The notes beneath the pieces were generated by a model. That model saw only the letters and a program-made list of their open reading frames with translations, was not told the DNA's origin and searched no databases. DNA of 49,302 nucleotides from Bacteroidaceae bacterium (GTDB lineage Bacteria; Bacteroidota; Bacteroidia; Bacteroidales; Bacteroidaceae), in assembly GCA_017526905.1 (NCBI GenBank), contig JAFXQT010000040.1:1-49302 (forward strand), given 5' to 3'. This document shows positions 42,598-49,302 of the stretch, piece after piece. How positions within the stretch are numbered: the stretch's first letter is position 1; each line of letters opens with the position of its first letter. Made by a program: the position numbers and the translations under genes.

Positions 42598-45456
42598 CTA
42601 CACCATCTCCTTCAGGAATTGGGCCGTGTAACCCTTTCCGCTCTTCGCAACCTCCTCCGGTGTGCCGCAAGCCACAAGCTGTCCGCCGCCACGTCCGCCC
42701 TCCGGTCCCATATCAATCAGGTAGTCGGCCGATTTTATCACATCCAGATTATGCTCTATCACAATCACTGTGTTCCCCTTGTCCACCAATTGCTGCAACA
42801 GTCCCAGCAGCACGCGGATATCCTCAAAGTGCAGCCCTGTTGTGGGTTCGTCCAGAATATAGACCGTGCGGCCCGTGTCACGCTTGGCCAGTTCGGTGGC
42901 CAGTTTCACACGTTGGCTCTCGCCGCCCGACAGCGTGGTGCATGACTGCCCCAGCTTGATATATCCCAGGCCAACCTCCTGCAAGGCCCTTACCTTCTGT
43001 AGGATATTGGGCACGTTTTCGAAGAATTCCACCGCTTGGTTCACCGTCATGTCCAGCACGTCGCCAATGCTCTTTCCGCGATAGCGCACCTCAAGCGTTT
43101 CCCTGTTATAGCGTTTGCCCCGACATTCCTCACAAAGCACCGTCACATCGGGCAGGAAATTCATCTCGATGGTCTTGTAGCCATTACCACCGCAGGCTTC
43201 ACAGCGACCACCCTTCACATTGAACGAGAATCGGCCGGGCTTGTAGCCGCGGATGCGTGCCTCTGGCAGTTCGACAAAGAGGCTTCGAATATCGTTGAAC
43301 ACCCCTGTGTAGGTGGCAGGGTTGGAGCGTGGTGTACGCCCCAGCGGACTCTGATCCACGTTCACTACTTTGTCCACCAGCTCCAGCCCCTCGATGGCCT
43401 TGTAGGGCAGAGGCTCGCGCAGCGAACGGTAGAAATGCTTAGACAAGAGCGGCTGCAAAGTGTCGTTCACCAACGACGACTTGCCCGAACCGCTCACGCC
43501 TGTCACACAGATAAAGGTGCCCAGCGGGAAGGACACCGTCACCTCCTTCAGGTTATTGCCCGTGCAGCCCTTCAGCACCAGCGCCTGTCCTGTGCCTTTG
43601 CGGCGTTGGGCCGGAATCTCGATGGCGCGCTGGCCTGTGAGATACAGTGCGGTCAGAGAGGGCGATGGGATGGACTTCTGCCCAACCAATTCCTCATACG
43701 TACCCTGAAACATCACTTCGCCGCCCTTTCTGCCGGCATGGGGACCGATGTCAATAATCCAGTCGGCATTTTGCATCATCTCCTCGTCGTGCTCCACCAC
43801 AATCACGGTGTTGCCCATGTCGCGCAATTCCTTCAGGCTGTTTATGAGCCTGCGGTTGTCGCGCTGGTGCAGGCCAATGCTGGGTTCATCCAGGATATAC
43901 AACACGTTTACCAGCTGCGAACCGATTTGAGTGGCCAGGCGTATGCGTTGGCTCTCTCCGCCCGACAGGCTTTGGCTGCTCCGTGCCAGACTGAGGTACT
44001 CCAGCCCCACTTCGTCAAGGAAGTTGAGCCTCGAGCGAATCTCCTTCAGTATCTCGGGTGCAATCTGCCGCTGGCGTGGTGTCAGGTGGGGTTCAAGGTC
44101 GTTCAGCCACTGTCGTAGCTCGCCGATGTCCATGCCGGCCAGTTCGGCTATGTTCTTGTTGTTTATGCGGAAGTACAGTGCCTCGCGGTTCAGTCGCTGC
44201 CCATGACACTCCGGACAGGTGGCCGTGCACGAGAACTGGTCGGCCCATTTCTGTGCCGCGGCGCTCGAGTCGCCCTCCAACAACACGGAAATGTATTTGG
44301 CCAGCCCATCGTACTGCATGTAATAATCGTTGGTGGTGCCCGCCACGGCAGCGGGTATGCGCAGCCGCTCCGGACAGCCATAGATAATCTCGTCGATGGC
44401 CTCGTCGGCCACTTGGGCCAGGGGTGTGTCCATCGCTGCACCATACTTTTGCAGGATGGCTTCCACCTGCCAGAAGATCATTGTCTTTTTGGCCTTGCCC
44501 AAAGGTTCGATTCCGCCCTCCTTCACACTCTTGGAGCGGTCGGGAATCACCTTTTCAATATCCATTTGCGACACCACGCCCAAGCCCTTGCACCGCGGGC
44601 ACCAGCCCTGCGGCGAGTTGAAGGAGAAGTTGTGTGGTGCCGGTTCGTGATAACTCATCCCAGTGGTGGGGCACATCAGATGCTTGGAGTAGTAGCGAAG
44701 TGTATCGGTTTCCATGTCCAGCACCAGCATCAATCCCTCACCAAGTTTCATGCACTGTGCCACGCTCTGCTGCAGGCGCGTTTCCCCTTTGTCAGGGCTC
44801 ACCTTCAGGCGGTCCACCACCACCTCAATGGTGTGGTTGCGGTATCGGTCCAGTTTCATGCCCTCGTGCAGCTCCATCATCTCGCCATCCACCCGCACCC
44901 ACATATAGCCACGCCGGCGTGTCAGGTCGAGAAGTTCGCGGTAGTGCCCCTTTCGGTTTCGCACCAGTGGTGCCAGCAGCTGCACCTTCTTGCCTGCATA
45001 GTCTGCTTGGAGCTGCTCCACAATCTGCTCCTCGGTGTATTTCACCATGCGCTCGCCCGTGTGCCATGAAAAGGCCTCGCCGGCACGGGCATAGAGCAGT
45101 CGCAGGAAATCGTATATCTCGGTGGTAGTGCCCACGGTGCTTCGTGGGTTCTTGTTCGTGGTTTTCTGCTCGATGCTAATCACAGGGCTCAGGCCCGTAA
45201 TCTTGTCCACGTCGGGCCTTTCCATGCCGCCGAGGAAGTTGCGTGCATAGGCCGAGAAAGTCTCTATGTAGCGTCGTTGCCCCTCGGCAAAGATGGTGTC
45301 GAAGGCCAGGCTGCTCTTACCCGAACCAGACAGTCCGGTAATCACAGTCAGCGAGTGTCGGGGGATAACGACATCAATATTTTTCAGGTTGTGTACGCGT
45401 GCGCCCCACACTTCTAGGGCACGCCCATCGGCAGGCATTGTGCTATCTTTCTTCAT
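42598..45456 (-). CDS. uvrA: Excinuclease ABC subunit A, canonical copy
   Basis: A 952-residue damage-sensing ATPase of nucleotide excision repair. Walker A GLSGSGKSSLAFDTIFAEGQ and GVSGSGKSSLVNDTL; signatures LSGGESQRIRLATQIG and LSGGESQRVKLATELA; Walker B LDEPSIGLHQRD and LDEPTTGLHFEDI. The C-terminal zinc module is complete (CEACGGNG...CEECRGKR). The first zinc module reads CPTT...CPRC, so one of four Cys is replaced by Thr. No insert like that of the 2451-5510 paralogue. Its start overlaps the CHU_C gene by ATGA. Confidence 0.96.
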   Translation of the reverse strand: MKKDSTMPADGRALEVWGARVHNLKNIDVVIPRHSLTVITGLSGSGKSSLAFDTIFAEGQRRYIETFSAYARNFLGGMERPDVDKITGLSPVISIEQKTTNKNPRSTVGTTTEIYDFLRLLYARAGEAFSWHTGERMVKYTEEQIVEQLQADYAGKKVQLLAPLVRNRKGHYRELLDLTRRRGYMWVRVDGEMMELHEGMKLDRYRNHTIEVVVDRLKVSPDKGETRLQQSVAQCMKLGEGLMLVLDMETDTLRYYSKHLMCPTTGMSYHEPAPHNFSFNSPQGWCPRCKGLGVVSQMDIEKVIPDRSKSVKEGGIEPLGKAKKTMIFWQVEAILQKYGAAMDTPLAQVADEAIDEIIYGCPERLRIPAAVAGTTNDYYMQYDGLAKYISVLLEGDSSAAAQKWADQFSCTATCPECHGQRLNREALYFRINNKNIAELAGMDIGELRQWLNDLEPHLTPRQRQIAPEILKEIRSRLNFLDEVGLEYLSLARSSQSLSGGESQRIRLATQIGSQLVNVLYILDEPSIGLHQRDNRRLINSLKELRDMGNTVIVVEHDEEMMQNADWIIDIGPHAGRKGGEVMFQGTYEELVGQKSIPSPSLTALYLTGQRAIEIPAQRRKGTGQALVLKGCTGNNLKEVTVSFPLGTFICVTGVSGSGKSSLVNDTLQPLLSKHFYRSLREPLPYKAIEGLELVDKVVNVDQSPLGRTPRSNPATYTGVFNDIRSLFVELPEARIRGYKPGRFSFNVKGGRCEACGGNGYKTIEMNFLPDVTVLCEECRGKRYNRETLEVRYRGKSIGDVLDMTVNQAVEFFENVPNILQKVRALQEVGLGYIKLGQSCTTLSGGESQRVKLATELAKRDTGRTVYILDEPTTGLHFEDIRVLLGLLQQLVDKGNTVIVIEHNLDVIKSADYLIDMGPEGGRGGGQLVACGTPEEVAKSGKGYTAQFLKEMV

Positions 45457-46172
45457 TCGCCGCTCCCTCCTGTCTGGGCCGATTCGTTATGCCCCGTCAG
45501 CACATTCACGTCCTTGCGTATGTGGTACACATGTCCGTCGGCCCCCTTGGCCACCACATTCACGAAATACACGCCGTCCTTAACGACCCGGCCGTTCACC
45601 TTGCCGTCCCACTCGCCGTTGACGTCGTTCCAGGAGTACAGTCGATGCCCCCAGCGGTCGAAGATGGTGGCCTTGAACGAGACGATGCTTTGGTGCGTGT
45701 CCTTGGCCTTGTAGGTATCGTTGCTGCCATCGTTGTTGGGCGAGAAGGCATTGGGCATCTCCAGCCGGCTCTCCAGGATGCTAAGCGTCAGGCTGCCGCC
45801 TTCCTGGTCCGAGTCGTAGGTCACCACATCGTTGCCTTTAGTGAAGGTGGCCAGCAGCCTCACGGTGAAGGCGCCACTGCGTGTGAAAGTATATTCGATG
45901 TTCTCCTCAAACCGATGCAGCAGCATTTGGGTGGTATCGTCGGTTTCATAAATGCGCCACTCGTAACGAGCCGTGTAGCCTTCGGCATCGGTCGGGTTGG
46001 CCGTAAAGGTAGCCTTTACGGGTGCCGACTGGCCGCCCGATGCATCGTCCGTCTCCTCGCCGTTGGCCAATACATATTGGGCAGCTGGCGCACAACTCTG
46101 CGCACGCGTAGTCGTGGGCACGAACGCGCCCATCAACACGATAGCAGCTATACAGAAAATGTTTCCTTTCAT
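45453..46172 (-). CDS. Secreted protein with PKD-like and gliding-motility C-terminal (CHU_C) domains
   Basis: A 239-residue protein with a signal peptide (ending TRAQSCAPAA), a PKD-like strand region (YTARYEWRIYETDDTTQMLL, YTFTRSGAFTVRLLATF), and the type-B sorting domain: MPNAFSPNNDGSNDTYKA, ATIFDRWGHRLYSWND, WDGKVNGRVVKDGVYFVNVV. Such domains direct type IX export or surface attachment. Unusually small for a CHU_C protein and translationally coupled to uvrA by a 4-bp overlap, with which it shares no evident function. The promoter leaves almost no leader. Confidence 0.88.
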   Translation of the reverse strand: MKGNIFCIAAIVLMGAFVPTTTRAQSCAPAAQYVLANGEETDDASGGQSAPVKATFTANPTDAEGYTARYEWRIYETDDTTQMLLHRFEENIEYTFTRSGAFTVRLLATFTKGNDVVTYDSDQEGGSLTLSILESRLEMPNAFSPNNDGSNDTYKAKDTHQSIVSFKATIFDRWGHRLYSWNDVNGEWDGKVNGRVVKDGVYFVNVVAKGADGHVYHIRKDVNVLTGHNESAQTGGSGE

Positions 46173-46177
46173 GTGTG

Positions 46178-46185
46178 CAAAGATA
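46178..46185 (-). promoter_or_regulatory. Promoter -7 box of the CHU_C-uvrA pair
   Basis: TATCTTTG ends only 5 nt before the ATG. With the usual spacing from box to transcription start, the mRNA would begin at or next to the start codon, so it would be leaderless. Confidence 0.6.
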
Positions 46186-46209
46186 ATAAACGACTAAATC
46201 CAACTGTGC

Positions 46210-46293
46210 TTAGAATGCGAACACCGGCCCAATACTCAGGGTGCACGTGAGGGCTGCTGTGATCAACCAGCTGAGAATCTTGGTTTGGCTCAT
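46210..46293 (-). CDS. Candidate 27-aa hydrophobic peptide
   Basis: ATG-started ORF MSQTKILSWLITAALTCTLS then IGPVFAF and TAA, 26 bp downstream of pfkA. It is one amphipathic-to-hydrophobic segment and could be a tiny membrane peptide. No Shine-Dalgarno sequence. Family not recognised. Only conservation would show whether it is real. Confidence 0.45.
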   Translation of the reverse strand: MSQTKILSWLITAALTCTLSIGPVFAF

Positions 46294-46319
46294 GATAATG
46301 TTACTTTGTTCGGTTCTTG

Positions 46320-47300
46320 TTACAGCGAGAGCACCTCCATGGCGGTGATGAGCTCTTTCTTCAGCGGCTTGTCGCTCTTCACGGCGCTGCTGAAGGGCAC
46401 ATACACCACCTCGTCGTTCTTGATGCCTACCATCACGTTGCGCTGACCGTCCAGCAGGGCGTTGATGGCACCCACGCCCAGGCGGGAGGCCAGGATGCGG
46501 TCGCCGGCGGAGGGCGAACCACCACGTTGCAAGTGGCCCAGGATACTCACGCGCACGTCATACTCAGGGTATTCGTTGCGCACACGCTCGGCGTAATACA
46601 TGGCGCCGCACTTGGGGCTCTCGCTCACGATGACGATGCTGCTCGACTTGCTTTTCCGTATGCCACGCCCAATGAATTGTGCCAGTTGGTCCACCTCGGT
46701 CTGTTCTTCGGGAATGATGGCTGCCTCGGCACCGGCTGCAATGGCCGAGTTTTGTGCCAGGAAGCCGGCATCACGCCCCATCACCTCGACAAAGAAGATA
46801 CGCTCGTGCGAGTTGGCCGTGTCGCGGATTTTGTCCACACAATCCATAATGGTGTTGAGCGATGTGTCGTAGCCGATGGTCAGGTCCGTGCCGTTCAGGT
46901 CGTTATCGATGGTGCCCGGCAAGCCGATGCACGGCACATCGTATTCCTGTGCGAAGATGCGTGCGCCGGTGAGAGAGCCGTTGCCGCCGATGACGATGAG
47001 CGCATCAATGCCGGCCTTCTTCATATTCTTGTAGGCCTTCTTCCGGCCCTCTTCGGTTTGGAAGTCCTTGCTGCGGGCCGTTTTGAGGATGGTGCCGCCG
47101 CGGCCGATAATGCCCGACACACTCTCGGTGGTAAAGTCGGCTATTTCGTTGTTAATCAAGCCTTCGTAGCCACGGTATATTCCTTTGACTGTAAAGCCAT
47201 TGGCTATAGCGGCGCGTGTCACCGCACGGATGGCGGCATTCATGCCGGGGGCATCGCCGCCGGACGTGAGCACGCCTATGCAATTGATTGTTCTTGCCAT
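46320..47300 (-). CDS. pfkA: 6-phosphofructokinase
   Basis: Phosphorylates fructose 6-phosphate in glycolysis. 326 residues. N-terminal [19 protein letters not shown], catalytic loop [20 protein letters not shown] with the base Asp132, [12 protein letters not shown], and the C-terminal substrate/effector region [20 protein letters not shown]. The nucleotide loop reads IGGNGSLTG, with Asn107 where well-studied ATP-dependent enzymes have Asp (GGDGS). It lies 44 bp after the secreted esterase gene, so may share its promoter. Confidence 0.94.
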   Translation of the reverse strand: MARTINCIGVLTSGGDAPGMNAAIRAVTRAAIANGFTVKGIYRGYEGLINNEIADFTTESVSGIIGRGGTILKTARSKDFQTEEGRKKAYKNMKKAGIDALIVIGGNGSLTGARIFAQEYDVPCIGLPGTIDNDLNGTDLTIGYDTSLNTIMDCVDKIRDTANSHERIFFVEVMGRDAGFLAQNSAIAAGAEAAIIPEEQTEVDQLAQFIGRGIRKSKSSSIVIVSESPKCGAMYYAERVRNEYPEYDVRVSILGHLQRGGSPSAGDRILASRLGVGAINALLDGQRNVMVGIKNDEVVYVPFSSAVKSDKPLKKELITAMEVLSL

Positions 47301-47344
47301 AAATGAATAGGTATAATGTTTCTTTTTATGTGTTTGTTCTTTGC

Positions 47345-48271
47345 CTATTGTCTGGCCGCTTCCTGAGTGAAGAAACCGACCATCTTCTTGAACGTGTCTT
47401 CGTTGAAGGTGACGGGTCCGTGCTGTCCGCCAGGCACCGTTACGAAGTCTGCCAGCCGCCCGTAGTCCTTCAGTTTCTCCGCGAAATAAACGCTCTGACA
47501 GTAGGGAACCACATTGTCAGCATCGCCATGGAACAGGAGAAAGCGGGGGCACGAAGCCGTCACGTAGCTGATCGGACTGACCAGGGCCACCAGGTCGGGG
47601 TTGTCGGCCGGAGCACCGCCGATGAGTGCGGCTTCAGGCGAATGGGCATCCTTCACGGTGACGCAGTCCTCCATGCGGGCCATATCTACAGGCCCGAACC
47701 AATCCACCACGGCGTCCACGCTGCTGCTGAAGCCGGCGTTGCCGCCCACCGTTCCTTCCACATCGATGGTGGTCTGGCCTTCGGTACAGTCCTTGCGCCC
47801 GTTGGTCACACCGGCCATAGCCGAAAGGTGACCGCCCGAAGAGAAGCCTGTGATGCCTACGAACGATGTGTCCAGCTTGTACTTATCGGCATTGGCGCGG
47901 AGGAAGCGGATAGCAGCCTTCACATCGTGGATCTGGGCCGGAAACTTGGCGTCGGCACTCGAACGGTGGTTGATGCACACCACGGCAAAGCCGGCATCGG
48001 TGAGCGGCCGACCAATGGACATATACGCCATGCCCTTGGCATTGTTGGCCATCCAAGCACTTCCGTAGATGGCCACAACCACCTTGTACTTCGGCCCGCC
48101 CTTCTCCGGCAGATAGATGTCCATGCGATGCGCTTCCAGGTCATCGCCGGCATAATTCACATCGGGGTAGGTTGCTTTGGCTTGCGACATCTGGAAACCA
48201 CGGGGACGCTGGGGCTGGGCTGATGCCAAGAGGCACATGCCCAAGCACATGATAAACAGGAACTTTCTCAT
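47345..48271 (-). CDS. Secreted alpha/beta-hydrolase esterase (BD-FAE-like)
   Basis: A 308-residue secreted esterase. Signal peptide [19 protein letters not shown]. Features in order: [11 protein letters not shown], the oxyanion strand [31 protein letters not shown], nucleophile GFSSGGHLS, the acid in [12 protein letters not shown], and His in [10 protein letters not shown]. The fold is that of esterases acting on feruloyl or acetyl groups of plant polysaccharides. The plain HGGG oxyanion motif is replaced by IYGSAW. Paralogue-like partner at 18351-19175. Confidence 0.88.
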   Translation of the reverse strand: MRKFLFIMCLGMCLLASAQPQRPRGFQMSQAKATYPDVNYAGDDLEAHRMDIYLPEKGGPKYKVVVAIYGSAWMANNAKGMAYMSIGRPLTDAGFAVVCINHRSSADAKFPAQIHDVKAAIRFLRANADKYKLDTSFVGITGFSSGGHLSAMAGVTNGRKDCTEGQTTIDVEGTVGGNAGFSSSVDAVVDWFGPVDMARMEDCVTVKDAHSPEAALIGGAPADNPDLVALVSPISYVTASCPRFLLFHGDADNVVPYCQSVYFAEKLKDYGRLADFVTVPGGQHGPVTFNEDTFKKMVGFFTQEAARQ

Positions 48272-48301
48272 TGTTTAATGGATGTATTGGAAAAGGCGGT
48301 A

Positions 48302-48309
48302 CAAAGGTA
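48302..48309 (-). promoter_or_regulatory. Promoter -7 box of the esterase-pfkA operon
   Basis: TACCTTTG on the minus strand, a perfect TAnnTTTG match, about 30 nt before the esterase start. Confidence 0.7.
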
Positions 48310-48412
48310 GGAAAAAAATAAGACAGGACGACAGGAACACTCTTTTTTTTGCCAAAATTATCTCCGCTGCAAGGGACTTCTTGCAGCGAGCCTGTCATAT
48401 CACACATGCTCT

Positions 48413-48475
48413 CGCGCGCGTGTGCGCGCATTTAATGCAGTTTTCTACAAATGATCAATCACTCAATCACTCACC
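48413..48475. repeat. Composite repeat: alternating tract plus CAATCACT units
   Basis: CGCGCGCGTGTGCGCGCA (48413-48430) alternates strictly; then TTTAATGCAGTTTTCTACAA and a tandem CAATCACT pair ending in CACC. Same order of parts as the block at 25409-25522: alternating tract, short spacer, short tandem repeats. It lies in the 372-bp gap 48272-48643, which otherwise holds the esterase promoter and the rpsA terminator and no gene I can see. Confidence 0.6.
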
Positions 48476-48541
48476 CTGGAAACCAGACGATTAAGAGTGA
48501 CTTATCAGGTGATAGATGGGTGTTTTAGTGATTATCACCGC

Positions 48542-48582
48542 AAAAAAGCACCTCGGCACCCTGCGTGGGCAGGATGCCGAGG
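48542..48582 (-). terminator. Intrinsic terminator of rpsA
   Basis: Read on the minus strand: CCTCGGCA pairs with TGCCGAGG and inside it CCTGC pairs with GCAGG around a 4-nt loop, followed by TGCTTTTTTG. It lies 62 bp after the rpsA stop. A second hairpin, TTCCGG/CCGGAA (48597-48613), sits between the stop and the terminator. Confidence 0.9.
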
Positions 48583-48643
48583 TTCTCGATAGGTCGTTCC
48601 GGCACGTCCGGAATGACATGTGCGGTGTTTCCGCTACAGAATA

Positions 48644-49302
48644 TTACTTCTGGCTTTCCATCTGTGCCTTCAGCGCAGCCAGGGCATCGATATCGCCCAG
48701 GGTTGTGCTGGCAGCCTGGTTCTGGATTGCGGGTGCTTCGTCCTTCTTGGCAGCAGCCTTGCGGGGTGCGTTCTTGCGAGCCTCGCGAGCCTCGGCGCGT
48801 GCCACATCTTCGAAGATACGGCTGTGGCTGAGGATGATACGCTTGCTGTCCTTGTTGAACTCGATGACCTTGAAGGGCAGCTTTTCGCCCTGCTGGGCCT
48901 GGCTGCCATCCTCCTTGACGAGGTGCTTGGGCGTGGCAAAGCCTTCTACGCCATACTCCAGCTGGATGACTGCACCCTTGTCAAGCATCTCGACGATGGT
49001 GCCTTCGTGTACGCTATCAACGGTGAACACGGTCTCGAACACATCCCAAGGATTCTCCTCGAGCTGCTTGTGGCCGAGGCTGAGACGACGGTTCTCCTTG
49101 TCGATTTCCAGCACAACAACCTCAATGTCGGCACCGAGCTGAGTGAACTCGCTGGGGTGCTTGATCTTCTTGGTCCAGCTGAGGTCGGAGATGTGGATGA
49201 GACCATCCACGCCTTCTTCGATCTCGACGAACACGCCGAAGTTGGTGAAGTTGCGCACGCGGGCGGTGTGCTTGCTGCCCACGGGGTACTTGGTTTCGAT
49301 GT
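48644..49302 (-). CDS. rpsA: 30S ribosomal protein S1, C-terminal part (5' end outside the window)
   Basis: The reading frame is open to the window edge (IETKYPVGSKHTARVRNF), so only about 219 C-terminal residues are present. It contains one complete S1 RNA-binding repeat (GVFVEIEEGVDGLIHISDLS) and the following one (GTIVEMLDKGAVIQLEYGVE), then an Ala/Lys/Glu-rich tail ending ALKAQMESQK. S1 binds mRNA on the 30S subunit. In Bacteroidetes, where Shine-Dalgarno sequences are scarce, it is thought to matter for initiation. A strong terminator follows. Confidence 0.93.
   Translation of the reverse strand, partial: IETKYPVGSKHTARVRNFTNFGVFVEIEEGVDGLIHISDLSWTKKIKHPSEFTQLGADIEVVVLEIDKENRRLSLGHKQLEENPWDVFETVFTVDSVHEGTIVEMLDKGAVIQLEYGVEGFATPKHLVKEDGSQAQQGEKLPFKVIEFNKDSKRIILSHSRIFEDVARAEAREARKNAPRKAAAKKDEAPAIQNQAASTTLGDIDALAALKAQMESQK

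Noticed and set aside
42575-42600. AGAAAGC/GCTTTCT hairpin as a uvrA terminator
   Set aside because: It overlaps the uvrA stop and has no T-run on either side; recorded only as a possible structure between convergent genes.
44495-44520. tRNA-like GGTTCGATTCC string
   Set aside because: It lies inside the uvrA coding sequence and has no acceptor stem or anticodon arm around it.

Overview
This window looks like chromosomal DNA from a GC-rich member of the Bacteroidales (Bacteroidaceae/Prevotellaceae-like). Four things support this: -7 boxes of the form TAnnTTTG with almost no Shine-Dalgarno sequences; Bacteroidetes-only families (DUF4230, DUF4250, DUF4293, DUF4738, GxxExxY); sorting domains of the type IX secretion kind (CHU_C-like, and a GIFDLQGRRV tail); and familiar local gene orders (bamD-rpoZ-DUF4293, lysS-gpsA-pgi-HAD). 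No phage, integrase, IS element, CRISPR array, rRNA or tRNA was recognised. Species was not assigned.

Layout. 0.1-1.7 kb: secreted GHL10-type glycoside hydrolase. 1.7-2.45 kb: a GxxExxY PD-(D/E)XK-like gene between two repeat arrays of opposite orientation. 2.45-5.5 kb: a divergent UvrA paralogue with in-frame inserts and an 8-bp repeat at its 3' end. 5.8-10.85 kb: TolC / HlyD / two ABC-2 permeases with no ATPase gene. 11-19.7 kb: an L-rhamnose operon (kinase, isomerase, permease, aldolase) that also carries a 749-aa multi-HTH protein, a secreted esterase and a protein made of six exact 20-residue repeats. 19.8-28.4 kb: lysS-gpsA-pgi-HAD, interrupted between gpsA and pgi by a GH89 alpha-N-acetylglucosaminidase and a 1.1-kb repeat-rich region holding a two-gene small-protein cassette. 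28.4-34.1 kb: DUF4230 pair, DUF4738 lipoprotein, rfbC, aquaporin, small proteins and hisS. 34.3-42.4 kb: secreted phosphoesterase, HhH/beta-barrel protein, and the bamD-rpoZ-DUF4293-binding protein-OMP run. 42.6-49.3 kb (minus strand): canonical uvrA translationally coupled to a CHU_C protein, a 27-aa hydrophobic ORF, pfkA, a secreted esterase, and the 3' part of rpsA running off the window.

How the genes work together. The rhamnose operon takes up L-rhamnose, isomerises it to L-rhamnulose, phosphorylates it and splits it to dihydroxyacetone phosphate and lactaldehyde. gpsA, pgi and pfkA feed or use the same glycolytic pool. GHL10, GH89 and the two esterases fit a glycan-degrading gut lifestyle.

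Most unusual points: (1) the sigma-region-4 / alpha-CTD-like / HARE-like protein inside the rhamnose operon; (2) short GC-rich palindromic elements inside or at the edge of several conserved genes; (3) five TCTCA/TGAGA palindromes phased at 22-23 bp; (4) the Shine-Dalgarno-coupled small-protein pair; (5) the GxxExxY gene bracketed by inverted repeat arrays. Calls are by reading only; no database search or structure prediction was run.
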